From: JAYVJM01 sp043769275
GTDB lineage: Bacteria; Pseudomonadota; Gammaproteobacteria; Pseudomonadales; UBA7239
Assembly (NCBI GenBank): GCA_043769275.1
Contig: JAYVJM010000091.1
Span: 1-58,557 of the forward strand
Direction of reading: 5' to 3'
DNA: 58,557 nucleotides
The notes below the pieces were generated by a model. It saw nothing but the letters and a program-made list of their open reading frames with translations, did not search any database and was not told the DNA's origin. A program made the position numbers and the translations under genes. Below are positions 17,593 through 26,946 of this stretch, piece by piece. Position 1 is the stretch's first letter; the number at the start of each line of letters is the position of its first letter.

Positions 17593-18795
17593 ATGTTTGA
17601 ACTAATTGAAAATGTACCACAAACAGCAGTAATTAAAGTTATCGGTGTTGGGGGCGGTGGCGGCAATGCTGTGCGTCATATGATCGCTAACGATGTTGAG
17701 GGTGTTGAGTTTATTTGTGCCAACACCGACGCACAGGCATTGCGTGATTTAGCGCAGGGCAGTGTCCTCAAGATCGGTAGTGGTGTGACGAAGGGTTTGG
17801 GTGCCGGTGCGAATCCAGACATGGGGCGTCAAGCCGCGCTTGAAGACCGAGAGCGTATTGCTGAGGTATTAAAAGGAGCCGACATGGTCTTTATTACTGC
17901 AGGCATGGGCGGCGGAACGGGTACAGGTGCTGCACCTGTTGTGGCGCAAATTGCACGAGATTTAGGTATTTTGACTGTGGCCGTTGTGACGAAGCCTTTC
18001 CCCTTTGAGGGCAAAAAGCGCATGGCGATTGCGCAGGAAGGCTTGCGTGCGCTTGCGGAAAATGTCGATTCATTGATTACGATTCCCAATGAAAAATTGC
18101 TCACAGCAATGGATAAAAACACGTCCTTGCTGGATGCATTTAAAGCGGCCAATGATGTGTTGCTGGGTGCAGTGCAGGGCATTGCACATCTGATTATTCG
18201 TGAAGGTCTGATTAACGTGGATTTCGCGGATGTGCGCACAGTGATGTCTGAGATGGGCGTTGCGATGATGGGAACCGGCAAAGCCTCAGGTGAAAACCGT
18301 GCGCGCTTGGCAGCAGAGGCCGCTATTCGTTGTCCATTACTGGATAATGTTGATCTTCAAGGAGCGCGTGGCATTTTGGTTAACATCACGGCTGGCTTTG
18401 ACTTAACGATGGGAGAGTTTGAAGAGGTGGGTAATGCGATACATGAGTTTGCCTCCGATAGTGCAACAGTCGTGGTGGGTACGGTTTTGGATCCAGATAT
18501 GAGCGGCGAATTGCGTGTCACGGTTGTAGCAACAGGTCTTGGCAGTCACGCAATCGCGCCGGAGCAGAAGCCAGCGAAGCTTGCGGATAATGGGGCAAGC
18601 TTGCGTGCATCAGCTTCTGGTGTGACGGACTATTCGCAATTGGATCGTCCAGCCGTGATGCGCCAACAGCAGTCTGCTCAAGTGGCAGCGGAGCGTGTGG
18701 CTGTCGCTGTGCCGGCTGTTATGCCGAGACAAAGCACGGATGCCGATCTTGATTATCTTGATATCCCTGCCTTTCTGCGTCGCCAAGCGGATTAA
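17593..18795 (+). CDS. ftsZ: Cell division protein FtsZ
   Basis: FtsZ is the tubulin-like GTPase that forms the cytokinetic ring. With the ATG at 17593 it has 400 residues. GVGGGGGNAVRHM lies near the N-terminus and the GTP signature GGGTGTG at 106-112. The T7 synergy region is followed by a variable linker and the conserved tail DYLDIPAFLRRQ, which binds FtsA. An in-frame GTG at 17581 adds four residues but overlaps the likely SD (GAGG). lpxC, the usual next gene in Gammaproteobacteria, is absent. Confidence 0.97.
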   Translation: MFELIENVPQTAVIKVIGVGGGGGNAVRHMIANDVEGVEFICANTDAQALRDLAQGSVLKIGSGVTKGLGAGANPDMGRQAALEDRERIAEVLKGADMVFITAGMGGGTGTGAAPVVAQIARDLGILTVAVVTKPFPFEGKKRMAIAQEGLRALAENVDSLITIPNEKLLTAMDKNTSLLDAFKAANDVLLGAVQGIAHLIIREGLINVDFADVRTVMSEMGVAMMGTGKASGENRARLAAEAAIRCPLLDNVDLQGARGILVNITAGFDLTMGEFEEVGNAIHEFASDSATVVVGTVLDPDMSGELRVTVVATGLGSHAIAPEQKPAKLADNGASLRASASGVTDYSQLDRPAVMRQQQSAQVAAERVAVAVPAVMPRQSTDADLDYLDIPAFLRRQAD

Positions 18796-19081
18796 GTGCC
18801 ACTGCATTTTGATGGCATATTAGCTCCAACGTTAAGCAGCCTTGGTTAGCTTTTTGCTGATCGGGGGTTTTTTATTGCATCGGACAAAATATCTCTGGCA
18901 TGCCCCTGTTATTGAGCCTGCACATGCTCAGCGTGTGTGGGCGAGTAGCCGTACCCTGAAGAAAAACGATAACAAACAGCAAAGCACCAGTTTTCCGCTA
19001 TATTTCATTATGGATAAGTGAACATTGCTTGCTAATCAACAAGCTGGTAATGCCCTTAACGTCGACTCATGAAGCGAAACC
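18796..19081. other. Intergenic stretch after ftsZ
   Basis: These 286 bases lie between ftsZ and the pilin cluster. A frame is open from 18836 to a stop at 19018-19020, but it has no ATG and resembles no family I know. A T-run at 18868-18873 follows no convincing hairpin. I see no lpxC remnant. The pilV promoter is presumably here, but no clear sigma-70 or sigma-54 boxes were found. Confidence 0.4.
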
Positions 19082-19489
19082 ATGAAGACAATTGTGCGGC
19101 AGTTTCATCAACCTTGCCTGTCTGCGTGCAGACGGCAGCATGGTTTTGCTCTGGCGGAGGTTTTGGTGACTTTTTTTGTGCTCTCTGTTGGCCTGATGGG
19201 CTTGGCTGCTTTGCAGGTCAAAGCGGTGAAGTACAACCAGAGCGCCTATACGCGTTCGCAGGCCACAGCAGCAGCAACCAGCATATTGGATAGTATCCGA
19301 GTTTCCGGTGGTGCCGCACCTCTAGCTGCAGACAAGGTTGAGTGGGACGCTTTTTTGTCGACGAGTTTGCCAGGCGGTAACGGTACTGTGGTGTGTGCCG
19401 GCACCGGTATTTGTACGGTTACGATTTCTTGGAGCGATACCTTGGCAGCTGCGGGTAATGACACGCTGACAGTGACATCATTGCTGTGA
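19082..19489 (+). CDS. pilV: Type IV pilus minor pilin PilV
   Basis: This is a minor pilin that, with PilW, PilX, PilE and FimU-type proteins, primes type IV pilus assembly. The 135 residues have a 21-residue basic leader ending in G21, then the prepilin site G|FALAE with Glu at +5 and a hydrophobic N-terminal helix, LVTFFVLSVGLMGLAALQ, which is the PilV pattern. The short C-terminal head domain has two cysteines (CAGTGIC). It is first in a pilV-pilW-pilX-pilY1-pilE series. A start at 19069 is in another frame and is not used. Confidence 0.85.
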   Translation: MKTIVRQFHQPCLSACRRQHGFALAEVLVTFFVLSVGLMGLAALQVKAVKYNQSAYTRSQATAAATSILDSIRVSGGAAPLAADKVEWDAFLSTSLPGGNGTVVCAGTGICTVTISWSDTLAAAGNDTLTVTSLL

Positions 19490-19518
19490 CATACGCTGGC
19501 TTGTCGAGGGGGTAAGGG

Positions 19519-20658
19519 ATGAAGCATTGCAGTCAGTCCGTCACAATAAGGCACAGTGGACACAGCCTCTGTACGCTTCAACTTGGCGTAACGCTGGTGG
19601 AGCTAATGGTCTCCCTAGCGCTTGGCGCGTTTTTAATCTTTGGCGTAATGAAGGCGTTTCTGAGTGGAAGGCAGGCGTACAGCTTGCAGCAGTCACTTTC
19701 GCACATCCAAGAAAGTGGCCGCTTTGCGCATGAATTTATTGGTTTTGATGTGCGCAGCTCAGGCGATTATGGCTGCGGTACAGGCGATGCTTTTGTTAGC
19801 AGCAGTACACCGGATGACAAAGTGTCTGTTGCTTGCGCAGGCATTAATGCATTGAATGATGCAGACGATGTTCGCTACAACTTTGGTTACGCGGTATATG
19901 GCTACGATAATGTGAGTGCAACCACGATTGCGGCGCTGCCTTATCTTGCTCCAGCACCTATTGCCGGAACCGATATCTTGGTTACGCATCCCGCTAGTGA
20001 TGTAGGCTCCTTGACTGCAGGGGTGGCAGGGGCTGCCGTCGATACACTAGCGATCCAGCCTACTACTGGATTGGCTCGTGGTGATTTTATTGCGTTGAGT
20101 GATTGCGCCAATACGCGCATCTTGCAGGTTAAGACTGTTTCTACGACCACTATCAAAGTTGTAAAGGATGGCGCGGTAGTGCCAGCACCTGGGGATCGTT
20201 GTATTGTAAATATCCCGTTTGATGCGGCCTCTACTGTTCGCAGGTTGGATACCGTGTTTTATTACATTGGCAATAACACTAGTGGTGTTCCAGCCTTGTA
20301 TGCCTATAGCGTTAGTGACGACGTTAGCAACGAGCTCATTGCAGGCGTTGAGAACATGCAGTTGAAATATGGCGTTGATCTACAAGCAAAGGGTGCGGCG
20401 GGTTATGGGTTGGTTGATAGTTACAAAGATGCCTCAGCGATCTCTGATACGGCATGGAATGGGTGGGATAGAGATGCCAACGTGGTACGTTCGGTTCGTT
20501 ACTATTTGTTGATACGAGGCGAGGATTCCGTGCTGTCAGACCCACAAACCTATACCTTTCCGCCTACTGCATCTTCCGCCACCACGGCAGCAGATTTACG
20601 CCTGCGCCATATCTTTGTCAACACGGTTGGCATACGCGTACGTACAAATCCGCGCTAA
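19519..20658 (+). CDS. pilW: Type IV pilus minor pilin PilW
   Basis: The 379 residues begin with a leader to G23, then the prepilin site G|VTLVE with Glu at +5 and a hydrophobic helix (LMVSLALGAFLIFGVMKAF). SLSHIQESGRFAHEFIGFDVRSSGDYGCG follows in two overlapping parts: the 'ESGRFA' run and 'RSSGDYGC' are typical of PilW. The large C-terminal domain is Thr/Ser/Ala-rich. It is the second gene of the minor pilin set and directly precedes pilX. Confidence 0.87.
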   Translation: MKHCSQSVTIRHSGHSLCTLQLGVTLVELMVSLALGAFLIFGVMKAFLSGRQAYSLQQSLSHIQESGRFAHEFIGFDVRSSGDYGCGTGDAFVSSSTPDDKVSVACAGINALNDADDVRYNFGYAVYGYDNVSATTIAALPYLAPAPIAGTDILVTHPASDVGSLTAGVAGAAVDTLAIQPTTGLARGDFIALSDCANTRILQVKTVSTTTIKVVKDGAVVPAPGDRCIVNIPFDAASTVRRLDTVFYYIGNNTSGVPALYAYSVSDDVSNELIAGVENMQLKYGVDLQAKGAAGYGLVDSYKDASAISDTAWNGWDRDANVVRSVRYYLLIRGEDSVLSDPQTYTFPPTASSATTAADLRLRHIFVNTVGIRVRTNPR

Positions 20659-20668
20659 GGAGGAGGGT

Positions 20669-21259
20669 ATGTATCAAGATAGAGTGTATTGCGAGATAAG
20701 CGCTAGACAGAGACTACGTGACAGTCAATGGCTTCAGCGCAAAAGGGAGTGTCCAGGTCGTCAGCATGGCGCAACGCTGATAATTGGTTTGATCATGTTG
20801 TTGTTGTTGACGCTAATCGGGGTGGCCGGTATTCGCGATACCACTTTACAAGAACGTATGGCAGGTGGTGAGCGTGATCGAGCGCTGGCACAACAGGCGG
20901 CGGAGTCAGCATTGCGGATTGCGGAGAAAACGCTGCCCCCTACTCCTGCGATTGTGGCACTAACATCAACTCAGTTATTGCGTGGCGGCCTTAGCGAGAC
21001 GGCATATTGGCAAAAGACAACCAGTTGGGCAGGTGCTGTCACTGTTACGGGTTTGCCAACGGCCTCTGGTTTAGCGGAAAGTCCAAAATACGTGATAGAA
21101 AAAATGCCCCTGAGCTACAGCGGTATTGACGGCACAGTTAATGCGGGCTCTGTGGGTGCGACAGAGACGGTGGTGGATTACAGAATTACCGCACGCGGCG
21201 TAGGTTCGACTACGGATGCCGTGGTCATTTTACAGACAATGTATCGGTTAGTTGAGTAA
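20669..21259 (+). CDS. pilX: Type IV pilus minor pilin PilX
   Basis: The start is the ATG at 20669, preceded by the strong SD AAGGAGGAGGG. This gives 196 residues; an earlier in-frame start at 20615 lies inside pilW. The leader ends at G34, followed by ATLIIGLIMLLLLTLIGVAG. As in known PilX proteins, position +5 is not Glu. RDTTLQERMAGGERDRALAQ and QQAAESALR are characteristic of the family. It acts with the other minor pilins and PilY1 at the pilus tip. Confidence 0.88.
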   Translation: MYQDRVYCEISARQRLRDSQWLQRKRECPGRQHGATLIIGLIMLLLLTLIGVAGIRDTTLQERMAGGERDRALAQQAAESALRIAEKTLPPTPAIVALTSTQLLRGGLSETAYWQKTTSWAGAVTVTGLPTASGLAESPKYVIEKMPLSYSGIDGTVNAGSVGATETVVDYRITARGVGSTTDAVVILQTMYRLVE

Positions 21260-21309
21260 ATTATATTGATGTTTTTGCGCCGCTTAGCTTGTAACTAAAG
21301 GATTGGTGT

Positions 21310-24300
21310 ATGAAAAGCAAGGATGGTCGGCATTTGTATCGGTTTTTGCTGGTTTTTGTATTGTTTGCGCTAGGGTTGCTATCGGCATCACCGTCTATGG
21401 CTTTTGGCTGGGACTATGCCTCGATGCCATTGTTTTTGGCAAAAGCCAGTAAGCCAAATGTGATGGTGGTGATTGATAATTCAGAATCAATGAACAGCGT
21501 TGCTTACTCTCAGGAGTTCAGTGATTATTTGCTGAACTCAAGTGATACCGCTAATAAAAAATACAGTGATGCTTGGTATCCATGCACCGCTTACAGCACA
21601 AAGACACACACATGCACATGCACGTCTGCTGGGGCTGTCGAATTAAATGTTTTGACGGAAGCCCCAACACACAAGGTTTTCGTTGTAAAGGGGCTGCCGT
21701 CTGCCGTTCGTTGTAATGTTCTCTCAGGTACGGAGGAGCACGGAGGGCAGGGATTGATGGTGAGCAATAGCCTGAAAAGCCCTGATCCTAGCGAGCGAAG
21801 TGCAGGAGGTGCCGTCCCAATAACCAGCAGCCATCACCGTGTGGTGAATGCGTGTGTGCTTTTTAATCGCGCTAATACGGCTCAACTTCCCGCCACAAAT
21901 AATATTCATGACCCACACTACCCTGTGGGATCCAACCAGGATGCCTCTACGGCTTACGAGGCTGATTACGTCAGTTTTTTGCTGAACAAGCACTTTGTCG
22001 ATAGCGCTGTTAATGAGCTTGCCGTCACCGCGACGAGCAATGCAGGTCGACTGAAATTTGATATGAGCAAGAGCGCCATTGTGCCTAAGTTTAATCGTCT
22101 TCAGGCGGCACGTATGGTTGTCAAGGCGTTTGTTAATGCGAACGCACGCGATGCTAATGTTGGTCTGGCCACGTTTGATGCCAAAGGAAGCCGTCGGGCT
22201 TCCAAAATCTCTGTCAAGTGCGCGCTGGGCGATGTCGCACATATTAATGAGCTAGAAAAGCAAATTAACACGGCGCTTAAACCCAGTGTTCATACGCCGC
22301 TTGCAGTCACGCAAGAAGTTGTCAATCACTATTTTGCGGGTAGCGACAGCCCAGTAACCAGTCGCTGTGATACAAATGCTGTTGTGGTAATGACGGATGG
22401 CACGCCTACTGGAGACTTTGATGCCACAAAGAACCGAGAGAAAGACATTGATGGCGCTACAGATCACCCTTATAACAATCAAAGTCTGCTGGACGACATT
22501 GCTGAGGCCGGTTTTAAAACCATATTTAAGCAGGGCGGCAAGGATTCAGCAGGTGTTAGCTGGACAGGATCCGGCTCTAAAAAGCAAAAAATAGACACTT
22601 ATGTTATTGGTTTTTCTGCGGAATATGACCTCCTGCGCATGACACCGCTGGTTAACCGTGTGCCGGTGCCTGCCACCGATGTCCAGCTTGCCACGCTCAG
22701 GCCGCCAAACGGCTCTATTAAAATTGCATCACATGGCCTCAGTACAGGCGACCCTGTTTTGTATGAAACATTAACAAAAGAGGGCAGCGTGATCACGGCT
22801 AAAACGACAGGTCTTTTACAGACATTGGGCGGAAGCTTGCCATCTCATCTTGCAGATGAGGAGAACGGTACGCCTGGGCTGTATTTTGCTATTCGTTTGG
22901 ATGAAGATCATTTTGCGCTGGCTTCCTCGAAAGCAAAGGCGATAGACATGCCGCCAATAGGCATTCCCATTACAGGTGTAGGCACTGGCACCCACTTGTT
23001 CAGCACAGGCCCGGGTAAGTCATATTTTGCGCAGTCCACCGATGAATTGGTTGTTGCTTTAGGTGAGGCATTTAGTGCCATTTCTGCAGAAAATTCGGCA
23101 GTTTCAGCGGTGTCAGTTAATGCGAGTAAGGCCGAGGTCAGCACCCGCGTTTTTCAGGCGCGGTTTAACACCAAAAACTGGAGTGGAGATGTAGCTGCCT
23201 ACAATATTGATATAGCTTCTGGTGTGCGTAGCGTGACACCAATATGGACGGCTAATCATCCCAGAGAACCCGCAAGTGGCAGTGTCTTAACATGGAATCC
23301 GCAAGCGGCGGGTGGGCATGGTGCCGGTGCAGATTTTTTATGGCCTTCGCTCAATAGTGAGCAGCAGGCAGCATTGCACAGTCCTCAGGTTTTGAGTTGG
23401 ACAAGGGGCGAGCCTGTGGAAGGCTTGCGTAAGCCAGGAAGCGGCCTGTGGGGTGATGTCGTAAATTCTGGATTGCAGTTTGTGGGGGCTAGCAATGAGG
23501 GCTACAGCGCATTGCCTGGCATGGAAGGTAATAGTTATCAACAATTTGTAGCGGGAGTAAAAAGCAGCCGCACGCCCATGCTGGTGTTCGGTGCTAACGA
23601 CGGCATGGTTCGTGGCATTGATGTCAGCATGAGTGGCGATACCGATATAGGGCAGGGCAAACCACTTTTTGCATTTTTGCCCAATGGGGTATACAGAAGT
23701 TTTACTGATTTAAATGACAATGGTGTTATGGACGGCGGCAAAGAAAGCAATGATGCCACCGACAATCTTTTTCTCTTGAGCCAGCCCAATTACGGAAAAG
23801 CCGACAACCCGCATCGTTTTTTGGTTGATGGCTCGCCATCTGTAGGGGATGCCTGGTTTGCGCATCACGGCGGCGGTTTACGTTGGGGCACTGTGATGCT
23901 CGGTGGTGCACAATCTGGTGGTCGCTTCATTTATGCCATCGATGTAACGGGAACTCCCAAAAAAGAGGACGTGTTGTGGGAGTTCAGTAAAGACGACGAC
24001 TCTGTCGACCACTCCCCCAGCATTAACAGCCTAGGCTATACCTTTAGCCGACCATTGATTGGGCGTATGGCTAACGGCAAGTGGGCGGCTATATTTGGCA
24101 ATGGTTACAGCAGCGGCGGTCATAAAGCGCAGCTTTTTATTGTGGATATCGCCAGCGGCGCGGTTATTAAGCAAATAGACACGAAAAATGGGGGTGTTGC
24201 TAACCCGAACGGCCTATCTGATGTGCAAGTTCAGTTGGGCGGTGCTGGCGGAAAAACGGTTCAAGCTGTTTATGGTGGTGACTTGCGAGGCAATATCTGG

Positions 24301-24672
24301 AAGTTCGATGTCAGCGACGCCAGTGAGATGCATTGGAAAGTGGCCTACGGTACCGCTGCATCTCCTCTGCCGCTATTTACCGCGACTGACCGTAACGGAA
24401 ACCCCCAGCCCGTCACCGGAGGCATCGCGCTTAAAGAACATGGCGACGGCACACTGGTGTTTTTTGGTACCGGTAAGTATTTTGAGAAAAGCGATACGCG
24501 GCCTCATGTTATCGCTGGCGGAAAGGGGTACGCGCATATAAATTCGCTATACGGACTACTGGATAACGGCACGCCAATTGCCGGTGTTAATGAGCTTGTA
24601 GAGCAAAAAATGGACACGGTGCTGATGGGAGCTGGTACGAATGCCGGTGTCGTCTACCGTAAAAGCACGTAA
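21310..24672 (+). CDS. pilY1: PilY1, interrupted by an in-frame TAA
   Basis: PilY1 is the large pilus-tip adhesin and mechanosensor that also promotes pilus extension. After a signal peptide (about 1-31), a von Willebrand A domain carries the metal-site D56-N-S-E-S60. From about residue 600 onward a PilC-type beta-propeller begins, with FGANDGMVRGID and a calcium-loop-like stretch DLNDNGVMDGG near residue 800. The frame stops at TAA 24670-24672 after 1120 residues, yet the same frame continues with unmistakable PilY1 sequence to 25146. The uninterrupted product would be about 1277 residues. A nonsense mutation or sequencing error is likely. Confidence 0.85.
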   Translation: MKSKDGRHLYRFLLVFVLFALGLLSASPSMAFGWDYASMPLFLAKASKPNVMVVIDNSESMNSVAYSQEFSDYLLNSSDTANKKYSDAWYPCTAYSTKTHTCTCTSAGAVELNVLTEAPTHKVFVVKGLPSAVRCNVLSGTEEHGGQGLMVSNSLKSPDPSERSAGGAVPITSSHHRVVNACVLFNRANTAQLPATNNIHDPHYPVGSNQDASTAYEADYVSFLLNKHFVDSAVNELAVTATSNAGRLKFDMSKSAIVPKFNRLQAARMVVKAFVNANARDANVGLATFDAKGSRRASKISVKCALGDVAHINELEKQINTALKPSVHTPLAVTQEVVNHYFAGSDSPVTSRCDTNAVVVMTDGTPTGDFDATKNREKDIDGATDHPYNNQSLLDDIAEAGFKTIFKQGGKDSAGVSWTGSGSKKQKIDTYVIGFSAEYDLLRMTPLVNRVPVPATDVQLATLRPPNGSIKIASHGLSTGDPVLYETLTKEGSVITAKTTGLLQTLGGSLPSHLADEENGTPGLYFAIRLDEDHFALASSKAKAIDMPPIGIPITGVGTGTHLFSTGPGKSYFAQSTDELVVALGEAFSAISAENSAVSAVSVNASKAEVSTRVFQARFNTKNWSGDVAAYNIDIASGVRSVTPIWTANHPREPASGSVLTWNPQAAGGHGAGADFLWPSLNSEQQAALHSPQVLSWTRGEPVEGLRKPGSGLWGDVVNSGLQFVGASNEGYSALPGMEGNSYQQFVAGVKSSRTPMLVFGANDGMVRGIDVSMSGDTDIGQGKPLFAFLPNGVYRSFTDLNDNGVMDGGKESNDATDNLFLLSQPNYGKADNPHRFLVDGSPSVGDAWFAHHGGGLRWGTVMLGGAQSGGRFIYAIDVTGTPKKEDVLWEFSKDDDSVDHSPSINSLGYTFSRPLIGRMANGKWAAIFGNGYSSGGHKAQLFIVDIASGAVIKQIDTKNGGVANPNGLSDVQVQLGGAGGKTVQAVYGGDLRGNIWKFDVSDASEMHWKVAYGTAASPLPLFTATDRNGNPQPVTGGIALKEHGDGTLVFFGTGKYFEKSDTRPHVIAGGKGYAHINSLYGLLDNGTPIAGVNELVEQKMDTVLMGAGTNAGVVYRKST

Positions 24673-25146
24673 AATGCAGTTGACTACCAGACCCAGCGTG
24701 GCTGGTACGTGCTGCTGCAAGTAGGCCGCATCAAGGCTGGCGAGCGAATAACCAGCGCGCCAATGGTTCATGGCAAGCGAGTTATTGCCATCACTTTTAC
24801 TCCTGCTGTAGATGACTCCTGCTCAAGCGGTGGCAGAAGCGCCTTGTTGGAGCTTGACGCGGCCACGGGTGGCGAGCTAAGCGATCCAGTCTTTGATGTT
24901 AATGGTGATGGCGTAATTGATGTGACGGACGTTTCTGTTGCTGGATTTGAAAGTGACAGCATTTTAAGTGCACCTCGCATACTGCAAAGTACAGGTAATG
25001 ATGGCAAAGTGGAAGAAAGAAAAGTATTAGGCTCCGGCAGTGCTTCTGACCCCATCGTCGTGGTAAAAGAGCGCGCGGATGCCACTCCTAGCAGCCAGAT
25101 TCGGCCGGGGCGCAGGTCTTGGCGGGAGCTTCGTAATGGTGGATAG
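24673..25146 (+). pseudogene. pilY1: PilY1 C-terminal part beyond the stop codon
   Basis: This segment is in the same frame as the upstream pilY1 reading frame, beginning NAVDYQTQRGWYVLLQVGRI, followed by ERITSAPMVHGKRVIAITFTP, DDSCSSGGRSALLELDAATG and a DVNGDGVID calcium-type loop. This is the conserved C-terminal region of PilC/PilY1 propellers. The first in-frame start is a GTG at 24709 with no evident SD, so separate translation is doubtful. Replacing the single TAA would restore one continuous protein. Confidence 0.85.
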
Positions 25147-25240
25147 TCCATATGCTCCTGTAATGGGGGCGATAAAATTTGTTAGTCTTGGCTAAGTTTT
25201 ACAGCGATAAATTTTTTTTACAATGATAAAGGGAGATAGG

Positions 25241-25636
25241 ATGAATAATTCAGATGGTAGAGGCTGGATGTTTGCGCGTGGTTTTACCCTCGTCGAGCTA
25301 ATGATTGTGGTGGCTATTGTTGGCATATTGACGGCGATTGCTTATCCATCGTATATCCAAGAAGTACGCAAAACGCGCCGCGCCGATGCGATAACCGCTT
25401 TGCTTGATCTGTCCCAGCGATTGGAGCGTTGCTTTACTGCGAACTCCAAGTATGACGGCTGTATAACCGGCACGCCGGTGACCGATAAAGGCTATTACTT
25501 GCTGACCGTAACGGCCGCAGCCACCACTTTTACACTGGAGGCAGATTCTACGGGTGATCAAACTGCAGACCTTTGTAAAAACTTCACGATCACGAATACT
25601 GGCTTAAGAACGGCTTCAGACCCTGTGTGCTGGTGA
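25241..25636 (+). CDS. pilE: Type IV pilus minor pilin PilE
   Basis: The 131 residues carry a short leader to G14, the site G|FTLVE with Glu at +5, and the pilin helix LMIVVAIVGILTAIAYPSY. The head domain has a C-terminal cysteine pair (ADLCKN...DPVCW), consistent with a disulfide-bounded D-region. SRRADA-like RRADAITALLDLSQRLER is typical of PilE/ComP-type minor pilins. The start at 25241 is preceded by GGGAG; an earlier ATG at 25223 has no SD. It closes the minor pilin cluster and faces rpoS convergently. Confidence 0.85.
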   Translation: MNNSDGRGWMFARGFTLVELMIVVAIVGILTAIAYPSYIQEVRKTRRADAITALLDLSQRLERCFTANSKYDGCITGTPVTDKGYYLLTVTAAATTFTLEADSTGDQTADLCKNFTITNTGLRTASDPVCW

Positions 25637-25675
25637 TTTGTGGCTGTGTGTGCAAAAGTTTGGCATGTAAATTGA

Positions 25676-25700
25676 AGCCGCTCGTTCATCATGAGCGGCT
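25676..25700. terminator. Hairpin between convergent pilE and rpoS
   Basis: AGCCGCTC (25676-25683) and GAGCGGCT (25693-25700) form a perfect 8-base-pair stem with a 9-base loop. It lies between two convergent genes. The flanks are A/T-rich, but neither side has a long T-run, so it may be a weak bidirectional terminator. Confidence 0.5.
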
Positions 25701-25792
25701 AAATTATTAGCCTGAATTTTGGTGAGTGGTATAACGCGCTACGCAGGGTGCTGTTGCCAATGGACGATTTATAGTTATTTGGGTTGCGCGAG

Positions 25793-26833
25793 TTAGTGAA
25801 AAAACTCACGGCTATCCAGTCCTTCGTGCTCCATCTGCACACGCAGGCAAGCCAAAGCATCTAATTGAATTTGCCTTACTCGTTCGCGTGTTAGCCCAAT
25901 TTCTGCCCCAACTTCTTCCAGTGTGCCAATTTCATGGCCGTTGAGGCCAAAGCGGCGACACAGTACATCACGTTGTTTGTCGGGCAGTTCGCTTATCCAG
26001 CGATCAAGATGTGTTTTGATGTCACTGTTTTGCAGCAGTTCGAGCGGGTCGACGCAATGGCTATCTGCCACCATGTCCAGCAGCGATTTTCCAGTATCAT
26101 GCCCCAAAGAAACGTCAACCGACGTTACTTTTTCATTGAGGCTCAACATATATTTCACTTCTTCCACTGGCCTTTGCAGCAAAGCCGCGATGTCTTCTGG
26201 CGAGGGCTTGTGATCTAGTTTCTGGGTGAGTTCGCGTGCCGCGCGCAGGCAGGCATTCAAGCCTTTGACGACATGGACGGGCAGGCGAATAGTGCGTGTC
26301 TGATTCATAATTGCGCGTTCGATGGTCTGCCGTATCCACCAAGTAGCGTAAGTCGAAAAACGAAACCCTCGCTCAGGGTCAAATTTTTCTACAGCGCGGA
26401 TAAGACCAAGATTGCCTTCTTCTATCAAGTCTAAAAGGGGTAGGCCGCGATTTAGATAGCGCCGCGATATTTTAACCACCAAGCGCAGGTTACTTTCGAT
26501 CATCCGCTTACGGCCTTTTGCGTCGCCTTTTAACGCCAGTCGCGCAAAATGCACTTCTTCTGTCTGTGTTAGAAGCGGTGAAAAACCTATTTCGTTTAGG
26601 TAAATTTGAGTGGCGTCGAAGGTCTGTCGCAGATCATCATCCGAATCAAATACAGAGCGAGCCGAATATTGCGAGACTGCGGGGCTGCCTTCTGGCGAAA
26701 ATGCTATTTCCCCCTCAGTGTGGGAGGACTCTGTCTCAAGCAGTTCACTATCAAAAGTAGGCTCGGGGGTCTCCGCAGCAAAAATCGAAAATCCCTCAAG
26801 CTCCCCTGTAATTTCCCTAGCACCGTTTACCAT
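25793..26833 (-). CDS. rpoS: RNA polymerase sigma factor RpoS
   Basis: RpoS directs RNA polymerase to stationary-phase and general stress promoters. With the ATG at 26833 (AAGGA eight bases upstream) it has 346 residues. Region 1.2 has DATQIYLNEIGFSPLLT and region 2 has NLRLVVKISRRYLNRGLPLLDLI and RGFRFSTYATWWIRQ. Region 3 has the usual PVHVVKGLN variant, and region 4 ends with LTRERVRQIQLDALACLR. An upstream frame extension to 26899 is not family-like. Gene order pcm-nlpD-rpoS supports RpoS over other sigma-70 members. Confidence 0.95.
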   Translation of the reverse strand: MVNGAREITGELEGFSIFAAETPEPTFDSELLETESSHTEGEIAFSPEGSPAVSQYSARSVFDSDDDLRQTFDATQIYLNEIGFSPLLTQTEEVHFARLALKGDAKGRKRMIESNLRLVVKISRRYLNRGLPLLDLIEEGNLGLIRAVEKFDPERGFRFSTYATWWIRQTIERAIMNQTRTIRLPVHVVKGLNACLRAARELTQKLDHKPSPEDIAALLQRPVEEVKYMLSLNEKVTSVDVSLGHDTGKSLLDMVADSHCVDPLELLQNSDIKTHLDRWISELPDKQRDVLCRRFGLNGHEIGTLEEVGAEIGLTRERVRQIQLDALACLRVQMEHEGLDSREFFH

Positions 26834-26946
26834 AGAAAAGTCCTTTTCATGGTTGATTTCTTTGTGCGGCAGCCGTGCTCTACTGCACGACATCTCCAAC
26901 GCGATAACCTAGCAAGCTCGTATCGAAACGTGGCGGCTGGCTTGCC

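Noticed and set aside
18835..18875. Possible terminator after ftsZ
   Set aside because: A T-run is present, but only a 4-base stem with a long loop can be drawn before it.
18836..19020. Open frame between ftsZ and pilV
   Set aside because: It has no ATG, no SD and no recognisable family. The length is within what chance allows.
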